64,000 bases of DNA from Capronia americana (lineage: Eukaryota > Ascomycota > Eurotiomycetes > Chaetothyriales > Herpotrichiellaceae), in the NCBI GenBank assembly GCA_016110215.1, contig JADWQD010000002.1:2542001-2606000 (forward strand). Direction: 5' to 3'. Each line of letters begins with the position of its first letter. Positions within the stretch are counted from its first letter, which is position 1. Under the pieces are notes generated by a model. It was not told the origin of the DNA. It worked only from the letters and a program-made list of their open reading frames with translations, and ran no database searches. This document shows, piece by piece, positions 52,919 through 63,700 of this stretch. Position numbers and translations under genes: made by a program.

Positions 52919-53101
52919 ATCCATGTCATGGCACGTCATGTCCGTCTATATCATTATCACATCGACCCGACTGTCCCCTTCCCTCTGGCTTACCACTCTC
53001 CCTCCCTACAAGCACGGAGTCATCAATCAGCAATCCGCTTTATCGCCGTCGCTATCCTACTGCCAACGTCGTGATCGTCATAATTTTTCCTCCTTCACAT
53101 C

Positions 53102-55620
53102 ATGTCTAACCTAAAGATCCCTCTCGCGCGCCGCTCCTCCTCGACAACAGCGCCCTTCACCAGCGCCCGCAATGGCACCGTCCAAGTCCCCAACCCGTAC
53201 GGCTGGCTCGAAGACCCTTCGTCGCCGGAGACGATTTCGTTTGTCGAATCCCAAAACGGGGCCTTCGCCGCGTATGTCGCCGACGAGAGCCTCGCGGCCG
53301 CGAAACGACAAATGACAGCCACGCTCATGGAGGTGGCCAAGTTGACCATCACGCCGAGTCTGCCCCAACGCGTCCAGGGGGGTGAGTACCTCTTCCGAGT
53401 TCTAGGCCGGGGGAAGGACTATGGCGTATGGTACCGTGGGCGTTTGGAGTCCAGGGTTCGAGTTCAAGTTCAAGTTCAAGTTCCAGCTCAAGATCAAGTT
53501 CAAGATCAAGGTGCCGGCGGAGGGGCAGGTGGAGATGGAGTTGAGACGCATGGTAATGTTATCGTTGACGACGACGCGGACCTCACCGTGTTCTACGACG
53601 AAGCCACGTACAGTGCTGTCCTGACGGCGTCGTCACCTAGCCGGAGCGGGAAATACTGGGCCTTCACGACCAGTGAGGCCGGCTCGGACTGGGGTGTCGT
53701 GCGCACCAAGGACGTGCGCACGGGCGAGATCCTAGAGCACGCCGTCCGAGGCACCAAGTTCCCGAGTAAGCCCTCGAGTGTGATTCCTTGGTTGTCGGAC
53801 CGTGGGTTCTTTTATCCGTATTTTCCTACCGATACCAATCGTGGGCGTGGAGACGGCGTCGGGGACGAGAATGGGAACAAGAGAAAGAACAAGAAAGTCC
53901 CGGCACAACTTCGATTCCACGAGCTTGGGCGGTCGCAGGAGGAGGATGAACTGGTGTATGCTGATCCAGAGCACCCGGGGTATGCCTTTCGTGGTGTGGT
54001 ATCAGACGATGACCGGTTCGTGTTTTTGGAGGTCTACGACACGGGGAGGGGTTGTCAGGTGTGGGCGGCCAGGGTAGCGGAGGAAGAGCAGAGGCAGGAA
54101 AAGGACGGACCAAGAAAGACTCAGAGACTCAACCTCAAGTTCGACTATAAGATCTCGGACAGTTCCGAAGCAGAGTGGGAGTGAGTGGCTTGCTTTTCCT
54201 TGGTGACGGCCAACATGGACCGAGACCCGGACTGACGTGTTGCAGGTATATCGGCACGTCGACGCAGGATAACACGCACCTTTTCTGGACAAGTGCAGAT
54301 AACGGCAAAGTCATGTCGTGGAGTCCCGACACCGGGGCACTCGACGAAGTGGTCCCTCCGCATGAGCGACAGACGCTTAAGCTGGCGCGACTGCTTCCGG
54401 GGGGACATGTTCTTGTTGTACGCTCGATCGACGTGCGCGACCAGATCCAGATTTTCTCCAAGGGAGGACAGCACTTGAAAACCCTGGACAATCTGCCATT
54501 ATGGACCATACTGGACGTCTCGTACGACGTTTCCGCGAAGATCGTCTTCTTGCTGGAGTCCTCCTTCTGTCATCCGCCTCGGATATGGTATGCTCGGTTG
54601 TGCTTGGATGAGCGTGTCGAAGGCGAGGAAGCAGCAGCAGCAGCAGAAGCAGGACAAGCAAAGGCAGAATCAGCACCCACCATCTCTCCCCTCTCCCTCC
54701 TCTCCCTATTCTCAGACCTGCCGGGCAACACCAGCCCTACCCTTTCAACCACCCAAGTCTTCTACCCCTCCCTCGATTCGACTTCGATCCCCATGTTCCT
54801 CACCAGCGCATCCAATCCCAGCCCCACGGCCCCGATCCTCCTCTACATCTACGGCGGCCTCGGCATCTCCGTGATCCCGCACTTCCGGCCCGACTTTCTG
54901 ACCTTTGCCTCGCCGTCCACATTAGGGGGCATCGTGGCCGTGGCCAACATCCGCGGCGGCGGCGAATACGGCACGCAATGGCACCGCTCGGCGTGCGGGA
55001 GGAACCGCCAACGCGTCTTTGACGACATCATCGCGGCGGCCAAGTTCCTGCGTGAGAAATTCACCAGCCAAGGCACAAGACGGAAAATCATCCTCATGGG
55101 CGAAAGCATGGGCGGGCTCAACGCCGCGACGGCCATGACGCAGGCCCCGGACCTGTTCGACGCCGTGATTCTGAACGCCGCCGTGGTGGATATCCTGCAT
55201 AGGCAGCGCGTCGACCGGAGCAAGCGCGGTGTGGAGGATCTAGGCGACGTGAATGATCCGGGGGACTTTGATGCCGTGTACCGGTGGAGTCCCATGGAGA
55301 AGGTGTTGGAGGCTGGTGGCAATGCGGACGCAAATACGAGTGCGAAGGGCGATGTTGGTGTCAGACCGAGGTATCCGCCTGTGCTGCTGACGGCGGGGGA
55401 TAAAGACGATACTGTGAGTTATTCGAATAGTTTGAAGATGGCGGCCGCGTTGCAGAAGGTGGCTTCTGAGGCCGGGGACGGCGCACCTCCAACTCATCTG
55501 CGGATCATCAGTAATCTGGGTCATGGGGGAAATATCTCTGCAAGGCAAAAGGCTGCCGTTGGGCTGGAGAGGTGGTTGTGGGTGAAGAAGACTCTGGACC
55601 TTGACGTGTATGGCGGTTGA
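53102..55620 (+). CDS. Prolyl oligopeptidase family serine peptidase (S9A-like)
   Basis: Cytosolic-type alpha/beta-hydrolase peptidase with an N-terminal propeller cap that admits only peptides. Two exons (53102-54180 and 54246-55620) give 817 residues. The start motif NPYGWLEDPSSPETISFVESQN (split here as GWLEDPSSPET then FVESQN) is the S9A hallmark. The catalytic triad is Ser647 in GESMGGLNAA, Asp748 in AGDKDDTV and His786 in NLGHGG; the 38-residue Asp-His spacing matches the family. GESMGG departs from the usual GGSNGG but keeps G-x-S-x-G-G. The propeller contains a repeat-coded insert (residues 119-136), and a poly-Ala/Glu segment lies near 500. There is no signal peptide. It belongs to S9A by the N-terminal motif; true proline specificity is not shown. 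Confidence 0.9.
53456..53509 (+). repeat. GTTCAA hexamer repeat inside the peptidase coding region
   Basis: Nine six-base units, mostly GTTCAA with GATCAA variants, encode alternating Val-Gln and Asp-Gln residues (119-136) in an insert between two propeller strands. The frame is kept because the unit is six bases, so length changes would not break the protein. Confidence 0.85.
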
Positions 55621-55919
55621 GGTGAGTGATAGGAATAGGATGGCGTTTCCTCTCCTGGTGAGGCTACATGTCGTTCCTTGAAGCGAGAACAGCACACTGG
55701 AGCAATAATCGAAGCTTAAGATCGTCAAAGTCGTGGTTGGGCAAATAAGCCGTCGATTGACTGCTGTAACTTTTGATGCCGTCTCAGTCCAGCGATAATA
55801 CTTACACAAGTATGCCTGAGTCGTGGCAGAGAAGGACACCATATAGACCTCGTGGTTACGCCTCCAGAGCCCGAGCGAGCAGACACACAGATTCACTTCC
55901 CTCGGAAGCAGACACGTAT

Positions 55920-57143
55920 TTACTTCCCTCGGATACTCTTACTTCGGACCCTCCTACCCATGGACGCAGCCTTTATGTTCGCTCTTGCGCTGATAGCCAT
56001 CTTGTGCACTCTGGCACGCTTCTCCCATGAAGAACTCCTCCCCTCGGCCACGCTTAACAGCTCCTTGGCTACCCTGTCCGCGAACTTGTCTTCGCGTCTC
56101 CCTTCTGCTGAAGCTAGGATCCATTGTATAGCGGTCCTCCTGCGTTGGCGCAGACGCAAAGGGACGGGAATGGGCATCGACGCACCACCACCCAACAGAC
56201 CGCGCTGTTGGCGGATCTTGATGAGCGGGGCGACAGAGTCGATTATGGCGGTGAGGTAAGCAACTGGATGGAGGGGAAGAGATTGTATCGGTAAAGGGGT
56301 GATCAAATCGGAATTTGAAGGGGGTGCAGGTGAGGTGCGCAGGGCGTCAAGGATGAGTTCCATGTTCTGGTACACCAGCATATCAGTCGTGCGACCCCAG
56401 GTTGGCAGGCATGCGCGTATCCTTCATACCTTCTGCGCGCGGCTCAGTTTACCGTCTTTCATGAGACTTCGTGTCACCTGCTCAACGACAGGATCGTATC
56501 TCTTCTTGAAGTTGATCGCCTTCCCCAGAGACTTCAGGTCTGGAATGGGAAATTTATGACCCAGGCCGGCATCAGGGTATTCCAGGCCCACGATTCTTGT
56601 GCCCTGGAATTGAGCCGTATCCGGCGGGGGCCCATCGGACCCCGATCTTGGTTGCAGTTCGAGGCTGTTTGTTCTGGCTGAGGTCGAGAAGGAGCGGGAT
56701 CCAGAAGGTGTTTTATTCGTGCCGGCCGATGAACTGTTTCTAATATCCTGCTTCAAGACTTCGGGCGCCTTTTCCTGGGCGTCTTTGTCGCGTTTTAGGA
56801 TCTGCCGCGGTGCCGAACAGATGCGATCAGTATTGGGATTCTCAGCTCCATTCAATGGGGGTCCGTGGAAACTCACCTCCTGCACGGGTGTCCCTTGCTC
56901 GATGTCAGGCGGTGTGTTCCCTGTAACCTTATCGATCGCAGCCGCTTCTTCAGTCACATGCGGTAACTGGCTTTCGTTGGCTCCTCGGACCTCATTGGAA
57001 TCGTATTTGGAGGTGGCATCATCGCTTGCTGCGCGGTGCTGTTGGAAGAAAGGAGGACCGGGAGCAATTCTTTTCTGGGGGACGACAGGTTTTGGTCTGA
57101 ACGCCACTGAGCGAGCTGTGAGAAAGGATATTCGAGGTGCCAT
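55920..57143 (-). CDS. Mitochondrial small-subunit ribosomal protein uS7m
   Basis: Assembles the head of the mitochondrial small ribosomal subunit and contacts the exit-site tRNA. Exons 57143-56430 and 56366-55920 join in phase as LSRAQK-NMELILDAL and give 386 residues. The S7 domain spans about residue 215 to the end (RYDPVVEQVTRSLMKDGK ... LHPVAYLTAIIDSVAPLIKI ... RRRTAIQWILASAEGR ... FADRVAKELLSVAEG). The N-terminus is a basic presequence (MAPRISFLTARSVAFRPKP) followed by a long low-complexity region. A GTGAGT...GCGGCAG segment (56876-56802, 75 nt, no stop) inside exon 1 looks like an intron; removing it would give 361 residues. The convergent peptidase gene ends 299 bp away. Confidence 0.92.
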
Positions 57144-57838
57144 GGTAGCTTGTGTTGGTGTGATGCCGGAAATGCCATCATCAAGTCAATTGCGATTTGG
57201 ATCTCAAGACTACTAGCTCGAACGGAATACCTGCCGTTTGGGGAAACAGCCGGTAGGATTCCCTTTGCCCGCCCGTAGCTTGCGCGAGTCAGAGTAGAGA
57301 CCACCGTATTCGGCAAAGAGGGCGACAAGTCCGCTTCGGAAATCTGATACGTACTACCTCGTACTCCAAGTCGTGACTAGTATGAGCAAATCGTTCCTCG
57401 AACGCAACGCGGATTAAACCCCAGGAGCATGGGAAAAGGAGGCTTCCGTTGCGCGCCGGTCAAGCTGTAAAGACAGACCCAAGAAACGATTACTCGCATC
57501 GTGGGCGTCCACGGACTCGAGATGAGATGTCTTCGATGTCACTTTTTTATTGCTATCAGCTATACAAGAACAAACCCAAGCCCAAAGGCCCAATTCGAAC
57601 GTTGAGACCTAGGGTATCAACCATACACCAAACAGCCGAAACATAGGTTCTTCTTTTCCCTCCCATTCCCAACGCCCAGTGGCTCAATTTCTGCAGTCCA
57701 TGTTGTTCCTGATGCCGAAAGTCGGAGGTCAACAGCTCCGTTACTCAAGTCAGAGCAATTCTGAAAAGTTGTACAAATGAAATAGATGGCGAGCTTCCCG
57801 CTGGCCCGTCTGCCTTCCCTGAATCTACCCAGTTTCGA
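57144..57838. other. Intergenic: uS7m promoter and vcx1 3' flank
   Basis: About 695 bp between two minus-strand genes. No gene, repeat or RNA was recognised. Confidence 0.4.
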
Positions 57839-59281
57839 TCAAGCCCCACCGCCGAAGAGGCTGCCCAGGCCATTGCCCAAGTTGAGGCCACTCCCCGCAT
57901 CATCCGGCAATACGTAGAATGCCAACGCAATGATGGCGTACATACCCAAGCAGAGCAAACCCTCCAAGTAGTTGGACTTTCCATCTTGAATCAGGAGCAC
58001 CACGACCAAACTGGCGAGGAAGAAGCTCACTGTTTCGAACGTCTCGAAGTGCAGCGTCATTTGTCGATCCATGATCCAACCTAAAACGACCAGGAAAGGA
58101 GTGACGAAAAGGGCGATTTGTAGAGAGGACCCGATGGCCACGCCGATGGCCAGGTCCATCTTGTTCTTCCATGCGACGATCACGGCGGTGACATGCTCGG
58201 CGGCGTTGCCGACAATCGGGATTAAGATGAGACCGATGAAGGTCTTGCTGATATGGGCTTGTTTGACGATATCGTCGATGCTGCCGACTAGGTATTCGGC
58301 ACACCACGCGACCAGGAGGGTGACGATGACTAAGACGATACCCGCCGCCCACGGCCCCAGAATCTGAGCTTCTGCACCTTCCTCCTCTTGCGCTTCAGTG
58401 TCGTCGAACAGATCTGCGTGCGACTTGAGCTGGAAGTAGAGGTACGCGACGTAGATGAGCAGCAAAATGATCGATGTTCCTCGGGACAAGATCATGATGT
58501 TATCTTCTTGCGACTTGTTGTTGCTCATGACGGCGTACAAGGTGGCTGGGATGATGAGCGACGAAGTGGCGACCGTCATAAGCGAGGACATGGTGGAGGC
58601 GACCGTCGAGTTGAAGCTCTGTTCTCGATATCTGAGACCGCCGACGAAGAAACAGCATCCCAAGACGAGGAGAATGTTGGACAGGATGCTACCCAGCATA
58701 CTGGCCTGGACGATGCGGATTTCGTTCTTCTGTAGAGCTATGATGCTCACCTACGCATGTGTCAGCGGGTTCTTGTTCCTGTCGCATTGTGCGCACAGTG
58801 GGAGACTCACAATCAATTCGACGGCATTTCCGAAAGTCGCATTCAAAAGTCCACCGATTGTCTGACCCAACGGCACCGCCAACTCTTCCGTCGCGAAAGC
58901 GAGCAACGCAGCTAGGGGTATGATTGCGATAAAGTTGAAAATGAATTGCATCGCAGGCGCCCATTCCAGGATGCCGGCCAGAATACCGATCGGCACAAAC
59001 ACCAGCAGGACATTGACATAGTTCGTCCGCAGGATCTCCCAGGTCACATGTAGCACCAGGAAGGGGTATTTGATGAAGGCATTCTCATGTTTGTAATAGG
59101 GAGTGCCCGAGTCGGTGGTTGTTATTCTCGAGAGGAGTCCCGTTCGCTCGTTTGGATCTGCGCGGCCGTTGGGACCGCCATCTTCGGCAGGCATGGTAGT
59201 GATATTGGTCTGAGAGGCAGTCTTTGAGAATTTCTGGCGAATACTGGTCGCAGCTAAAGATGTTTTCCGCAACGCCGCCAT
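57839..59281 (-). CDS. Vacuolar Ca2+/H+ exchanger (CAX/Vcx1 family)
   Basis: Moves cytosolic Ca2+ into the vacuole in exchange for protons. Exons 59281-58811 and 58750-57839 give 460 residues, normal for the family. The N-terminus is soluble (residues 1 to about 80). About eleven membrane helices follow, with an acidic loop (FDDTEAQEEEGAEAQ) between the two halves. The paired ion-binding repeats are both visible: GNAVELIVSIIALQKNEIRI, which spans the intron, and GNAAEHVTAVIVAWKNKMDL; each carries the essential Glu. It ends GLGSLFGGGA. The ATG at 59281 is chosen because family similarity begins after it, but the frame stays open upstream to an ATG at 59812. Confidence 0.95.
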
Positions 59282-60741
59282 GTGGGAGGCGTCACGAATC
59301 CAGGTCAGCTTATACTCTTTTGGTCCGTGGCAGAGGAGGAGAGACTTGGGAATACCAGGGACTGGGGCCAGAAGGGAGTGGGTGTAATATACTACCACCA
59401 CGAGATGCACGTACCCATTCGAATGGGACAGGGAATCGACCTGGCTCCTAGAAACCGCCGCGCGGGAAAGCAGGCTGTAAGAGTGATACAAGGACAAAGA
59501 AATTCGAGCTCCCAGACCGGTCTTGTCCTCCGTTGACAGGTCGGAAGCAAGCTGGGATGCTCTCCTCTTGTATCTGCCAAGCTGCTTGGCGGAAAGAGGC
59601 ACTGCTGCCGCGGGAATTTCTGGTAGGGAGGAGGGGAAAGAAGAGCACAAGAATACGGCGTCGAGTTGGGATCGAATACTGACGAGATGCGTGATCAGAA
59701 TTGTCACTGCGATACGTCGGTGCGTTGAGCGGAATAGTGAGGCATGGCGACTAGCGAGGGACAAGCCAGCACTGCTAGGAGCTTTTACTGTGGGCCCCCG
59801 TAGCCAGCCCATCACGTCGCTCTGAACAAAGGCACTAGACGACACAGCCACTCTTGGCTACAATGTCTCCGTCAGAAAACATCTCGTCATTGGACCCCCG
59901 AAGCTTAAGGTATTCGAGAAGACAATCATCACCTTCAACCTGCTTGCTCCGTCCTGCCGCAACAAGCAGTGTTGCCGCGCCCAAGAGAGCGGAGGCATCC
60001 ATCGACGGATCGCCACTCTCCGCTGAGGCGTTTGATACTCATGTCGCGCTGGTGTACTGTAGACGTCGAGCACTCGTAGCCGGGGTTCTTCTGTGTACTG
60101 TGTATGGAAATATGTGGTCGTCTGCTCAGGCGTGAGCCGTAAGCGCTCACTTTCCTTTTAAAAACTCGCACTCTTGGTGGCTTCCTCGGAACATTATGAC
60201 GTCGGAGCCGCAGAGCAAGGCACCCGCTTCTGAAACGGGCGCATCGTGGTTAAAGTGGCCGGGGAACCAGCGATCATGTTGCCGCTTGTTGCGGTTAAAT
60301 ACCGCTCACAATCGCTATCCCATAAGCCCCAGCCTCAGAGGCGCCGGTACACTAGTGCCGTGAACTCGTCGCCGCCCCGAACAAGGCCGTAAATGGTCAC
60401 CGTCTGTTCCGGGCCACTGCTTTAATCTCACTTTCGCAGGCTATGTACCTCGTACGTAGGTAATTATATCCAGACAACCGTGCTGGTAGTGACTTCAAGC
60501 GCTCAGCTCAACCGCCTCGACATCACCAACTATCGGGATTGGGTTTTGCGACCGCCGTCTTGACCTTGAAATGCTGACAGATGCTGATCCGGCGCCGCCT
60601 CCCGCCTTGCTCGTGTGAAGTTCGGCGATACCATCTGGGTTGAGTGGCATTCTTCGAGGGAGGGAATCCCGAGCATGGTATCAAAGGTGTTTATTCACAA
60701 GGAAGAATCTCTCAAATATGTCACAGACGTTAACCTCAGCG
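59282..60741. other. Intergenic: vcx1 leader and promoter, dynactin 3' flank
   Basis: A 1.46-kb gap. Its left part (59282-59812) is in frame with vcx1 and free of stops. A CrzA-type motif is noted separately. No other gene is supported; the 93-codon plus-strand frame at 59854-60135 has no motif. Confidence 0.4.
59843..59851 (-). promoter_or_regulatory. Calcineurin/CrzA-type element GTGGCTGTG upstream of vcx1
   Basis: On the vcx1 strand the sequence GTGGCTGTG matches the Aspergillus CrzA consensus G(T/G)GGC(T/A)G(T/G)G as I recall it. It lies 562 bp upstream of the preferred ATG. Vacuolar exchangers are known calcineurin-Crz1 targets, so the context fits. A single 9-mer with three degenerate positions is modest evidence. 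Confidence 0.4.
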
Positions 60742-63700
60742 TCAGACAATCCGTACTCCATCGACGGCAGGCCCAAGTTCCAATTCCTCGGCCTCTATAT
60801 CGAGTGCTTTTACACCTGGTACCGTCAAAAGCTGGCGCTGCGGCACTGCTCGCCTCGATGTTGGTGCTGGGCGAGCTACAATCCTTGCCCTTTTAACCAG
60901 ATCATCCTTCATCTCGTTCCATCGCTCGAGTTCCTCTGAATGCTGGAGGACCTTGTACAATGTAGTGTCGGTCTGCGCTCGCCACGTAGATGCATGACCC
61001 TTCGTCGTATCGTGCTTGGACACAGAGCTTGTACCCAGCTTGATAGGTTTGGCAGTCTTGGCCATTTTCATGAGATGCGCAAAGACATCCTTGGACTCTG
61101 CGCGCAGTTGTTGAGTCTTTTCATCCCTCGGCGCCACTTTGAGATGGCTGGGATCAAGCCATGAATGCTGCACAGCACTCCGAGCAAGCTCACTGACCGG
61201 TACCATGAGTTCCCGATTCTCGGTCTTGAGGAAGCGCACGGCTGCTTGCAAACTCAGAATCTCCATTCTGAGTTGATCCGCTTCAGCCTTGAGTCGGAGA
61301 GAAGCTGATTCGTCGGCAGGGCCAAGCGGCAGACCTTGTCCGTCTGGTACCCCTTTCTGTTTGATGGCTTCGAGTTCCAGTCTTTGGCTGTCTCGAGACT
61401 CAAGCAGCCCTTGGTACTCGGCTTCGAGGCGCTGCAAATTCTCACTGGCCGTCTCGTTCTCAGCTCGAAGCTTGGTGATCTCATCCTTCATCTCTTTCAC
61501 GCCGTCATCTTTAAACTTGGTCTCCTTGGCTCTTGATTCCAACAATTCCACCTTGACCTGCTGTTCCTCGAGTTCTTTATCCTTCTCGCTAATCCTGATG
61601 GTCTGTTCTTGGATTCTGAGCTTCAGCCGTGCCATTTCTTCCTGGAGGTCTTGTGACATTGCCTTTTTCGCCTTGACCTCTTTGGCGCGAACAATCCATG
61701 GCGCAGCTCGTCTCTCAAACTCGGTCGCGCCTGAGATATCGGCAGATTTGGTGTTCAAGTCGTCGGTCTTCGTCTGAAGGGCCTGCAGTTGCTTCGACAG
61801 GATCTCAAACACATCACTCGCATAGGTCGCTTGCATTTCGTCTCCCTGCTGCTCTGCCGAGACAGCGAATGTCATTAGCCGGATGACGCTGGAGTATGAC
61901 AGCGGCTCATCGACTTCAATTTTGTTGAGCTCATTCAACACGGCCTCACCGACCTGCCGAATCGAATGGGTGACAGCTTCAGCACATGACTCGGCATCCG
62001 TGAAACTACCCCAGGTCGACTCTCCTGGGCACATGGACCGCGCCCGGAGATCATTCAGTGCGTGCAGCACTTTGCCCGACACATATTTGATCGTCCGAGC
62101 CTTGATGCCGAGCTGGTCCATTTTCTTCTCGAAGAGCATCGAGTCTTCGTCATCATCTTTCGGTGGCCCCAATCTGGCTTGAACGATTTTGGCCAGAATC
62201 TGCGCTTGACTTGCAATATTGTCGCTGTAGCTCTCAGCCATCGACATGGATGCAACCAACTCCATCGCCTTGTTCTCATGGGAGTCAGAGAGCAGTTTCT
62301 CGGACATGTCCACGAGAATGTCAGCCATGCGATGCAGATACTCCGAACCCTCATGAGCCAGCTCATCCCGGCGCAGCGCTTCCACCCAGCTCGTCATCGC
62401 TTGTTCGACTGGTTCCAGCTCAAATGGCGCGCCAGCATACTTCATGAAGTCGTCCGTAGAGCATGTCGACATGAAATGCACAAACCGGTCGCACAGGTTT
62501 GCAATGAAGTTCATCTTCTCCATGACAGCGAACACCGCCATTGGGTTTTCATGAAGGTCGGCCCTGTCACGCATACGCTCTGCCAACACAGCCCTGCACA
62601 GTTGTGCCTTTGACTTGATCCGTTTGAAACATAGAAGCGCTAGAATGGGTTTCTTGTCGAGTTCGAACGTCTCCGGAATGAATGGCTGCACAATTTCTAG
62701 GTGCAAGCTGGCCTGCTCAGCCCGCATCTTCCCGAGCTCGAGATCGATAGCCTTTAACTGAGTCTTCGCAGCCGAGTTCTGCAGCTTGAGGTTCAGATCC
62801 ATCATCGCTCTAGATTTGCTGCTCATTTCGTTCGCTTCCAATTCGCTGATTTCCCTTGACCGCCGGAGCTCATCAATGTCGCTCTGGAGGCCCTGCACCA
62901 CATCGCGGAATTTCGTCAGGGTATACTCCAGGTCTTCTATTGTCTTTTCTTGCTGAGCAACTTGTCGGTGCTTGTCGTGCAGCATTGCTTCGCTTTCATC
63001 CAGCTGATAATGAAGTCTCTTCTCTTCCTCCACATGGAATGACTCGAGCTCGTCGGCCACTTGAATATGCTCTTCCAAATCCTGAACCTGCCGCCTCAAT
63101 GTTTCGATCATATTCCGGCTTTGATCGCGTTCAGCACTCATAGTTTCAAGGATCTCATCATTCGCCTCCGCAGCTTCTAGCTGTTCTCTGAGATGCTGGT
63201 TTGTCTCCTCGGACCTATTGAGTTTGGCTGCGGTCTCCTCGTATTTCGAGGCTGTCTGTTCAAGTTCGTCGATGGACTCCTGAAGCTCCTTGATCTCGTT
63301 CTTTAGGTCACCCTCGTTTTGCTGGGTAACGTCCCTCAGCAGGATCAAGGCTTGCCTCAGTCTTTCGGTCTCGCGCTCCATCTGAAGCCAGCCAGCACTT
63401 GCTTTCTCCTCGGGACTCATGACTGACGCTAACTCGCGGTTTTCTTCTCGGAGGATCTCTGCCTCCAATTCCAACTCTTCGTGCTTGAGTTTAAGAGCCT
63501 CCAGTTCGCTCTCAAACATGTCAGCACGCTCCTCGGCCATTTCTTTGTCCAAGGTTGCAAGTTCAAGCTCCGACTCGTGCTCAGCGCTGTGCTCGGGCAC
63601 CTTTGAGGCACGATTCTCCGCATCCTCGTACTTGGCCTTAAGATCTTGGATATCTTGCTGGTTCGACTTGAGCTTCTTCTGCAGTGTCTGTATAATTCCT

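Larger units (their letters stand above)
51702..53101. other. Intergenic rich in simple repeats
   Basis: A 1.4-kb gap without a supported gene. It is unusually dense in short tandem repeats: GTAGTGA-like units (about 52140-52190), ATTCAC hexamers (52453-52486), GGTCTAC heptamers (52511-52546) and an AC/AT tract (52876-52918). The region just before 53101 is C/T-rich and should hold the peptidase promoter. Confidence 0.6.
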
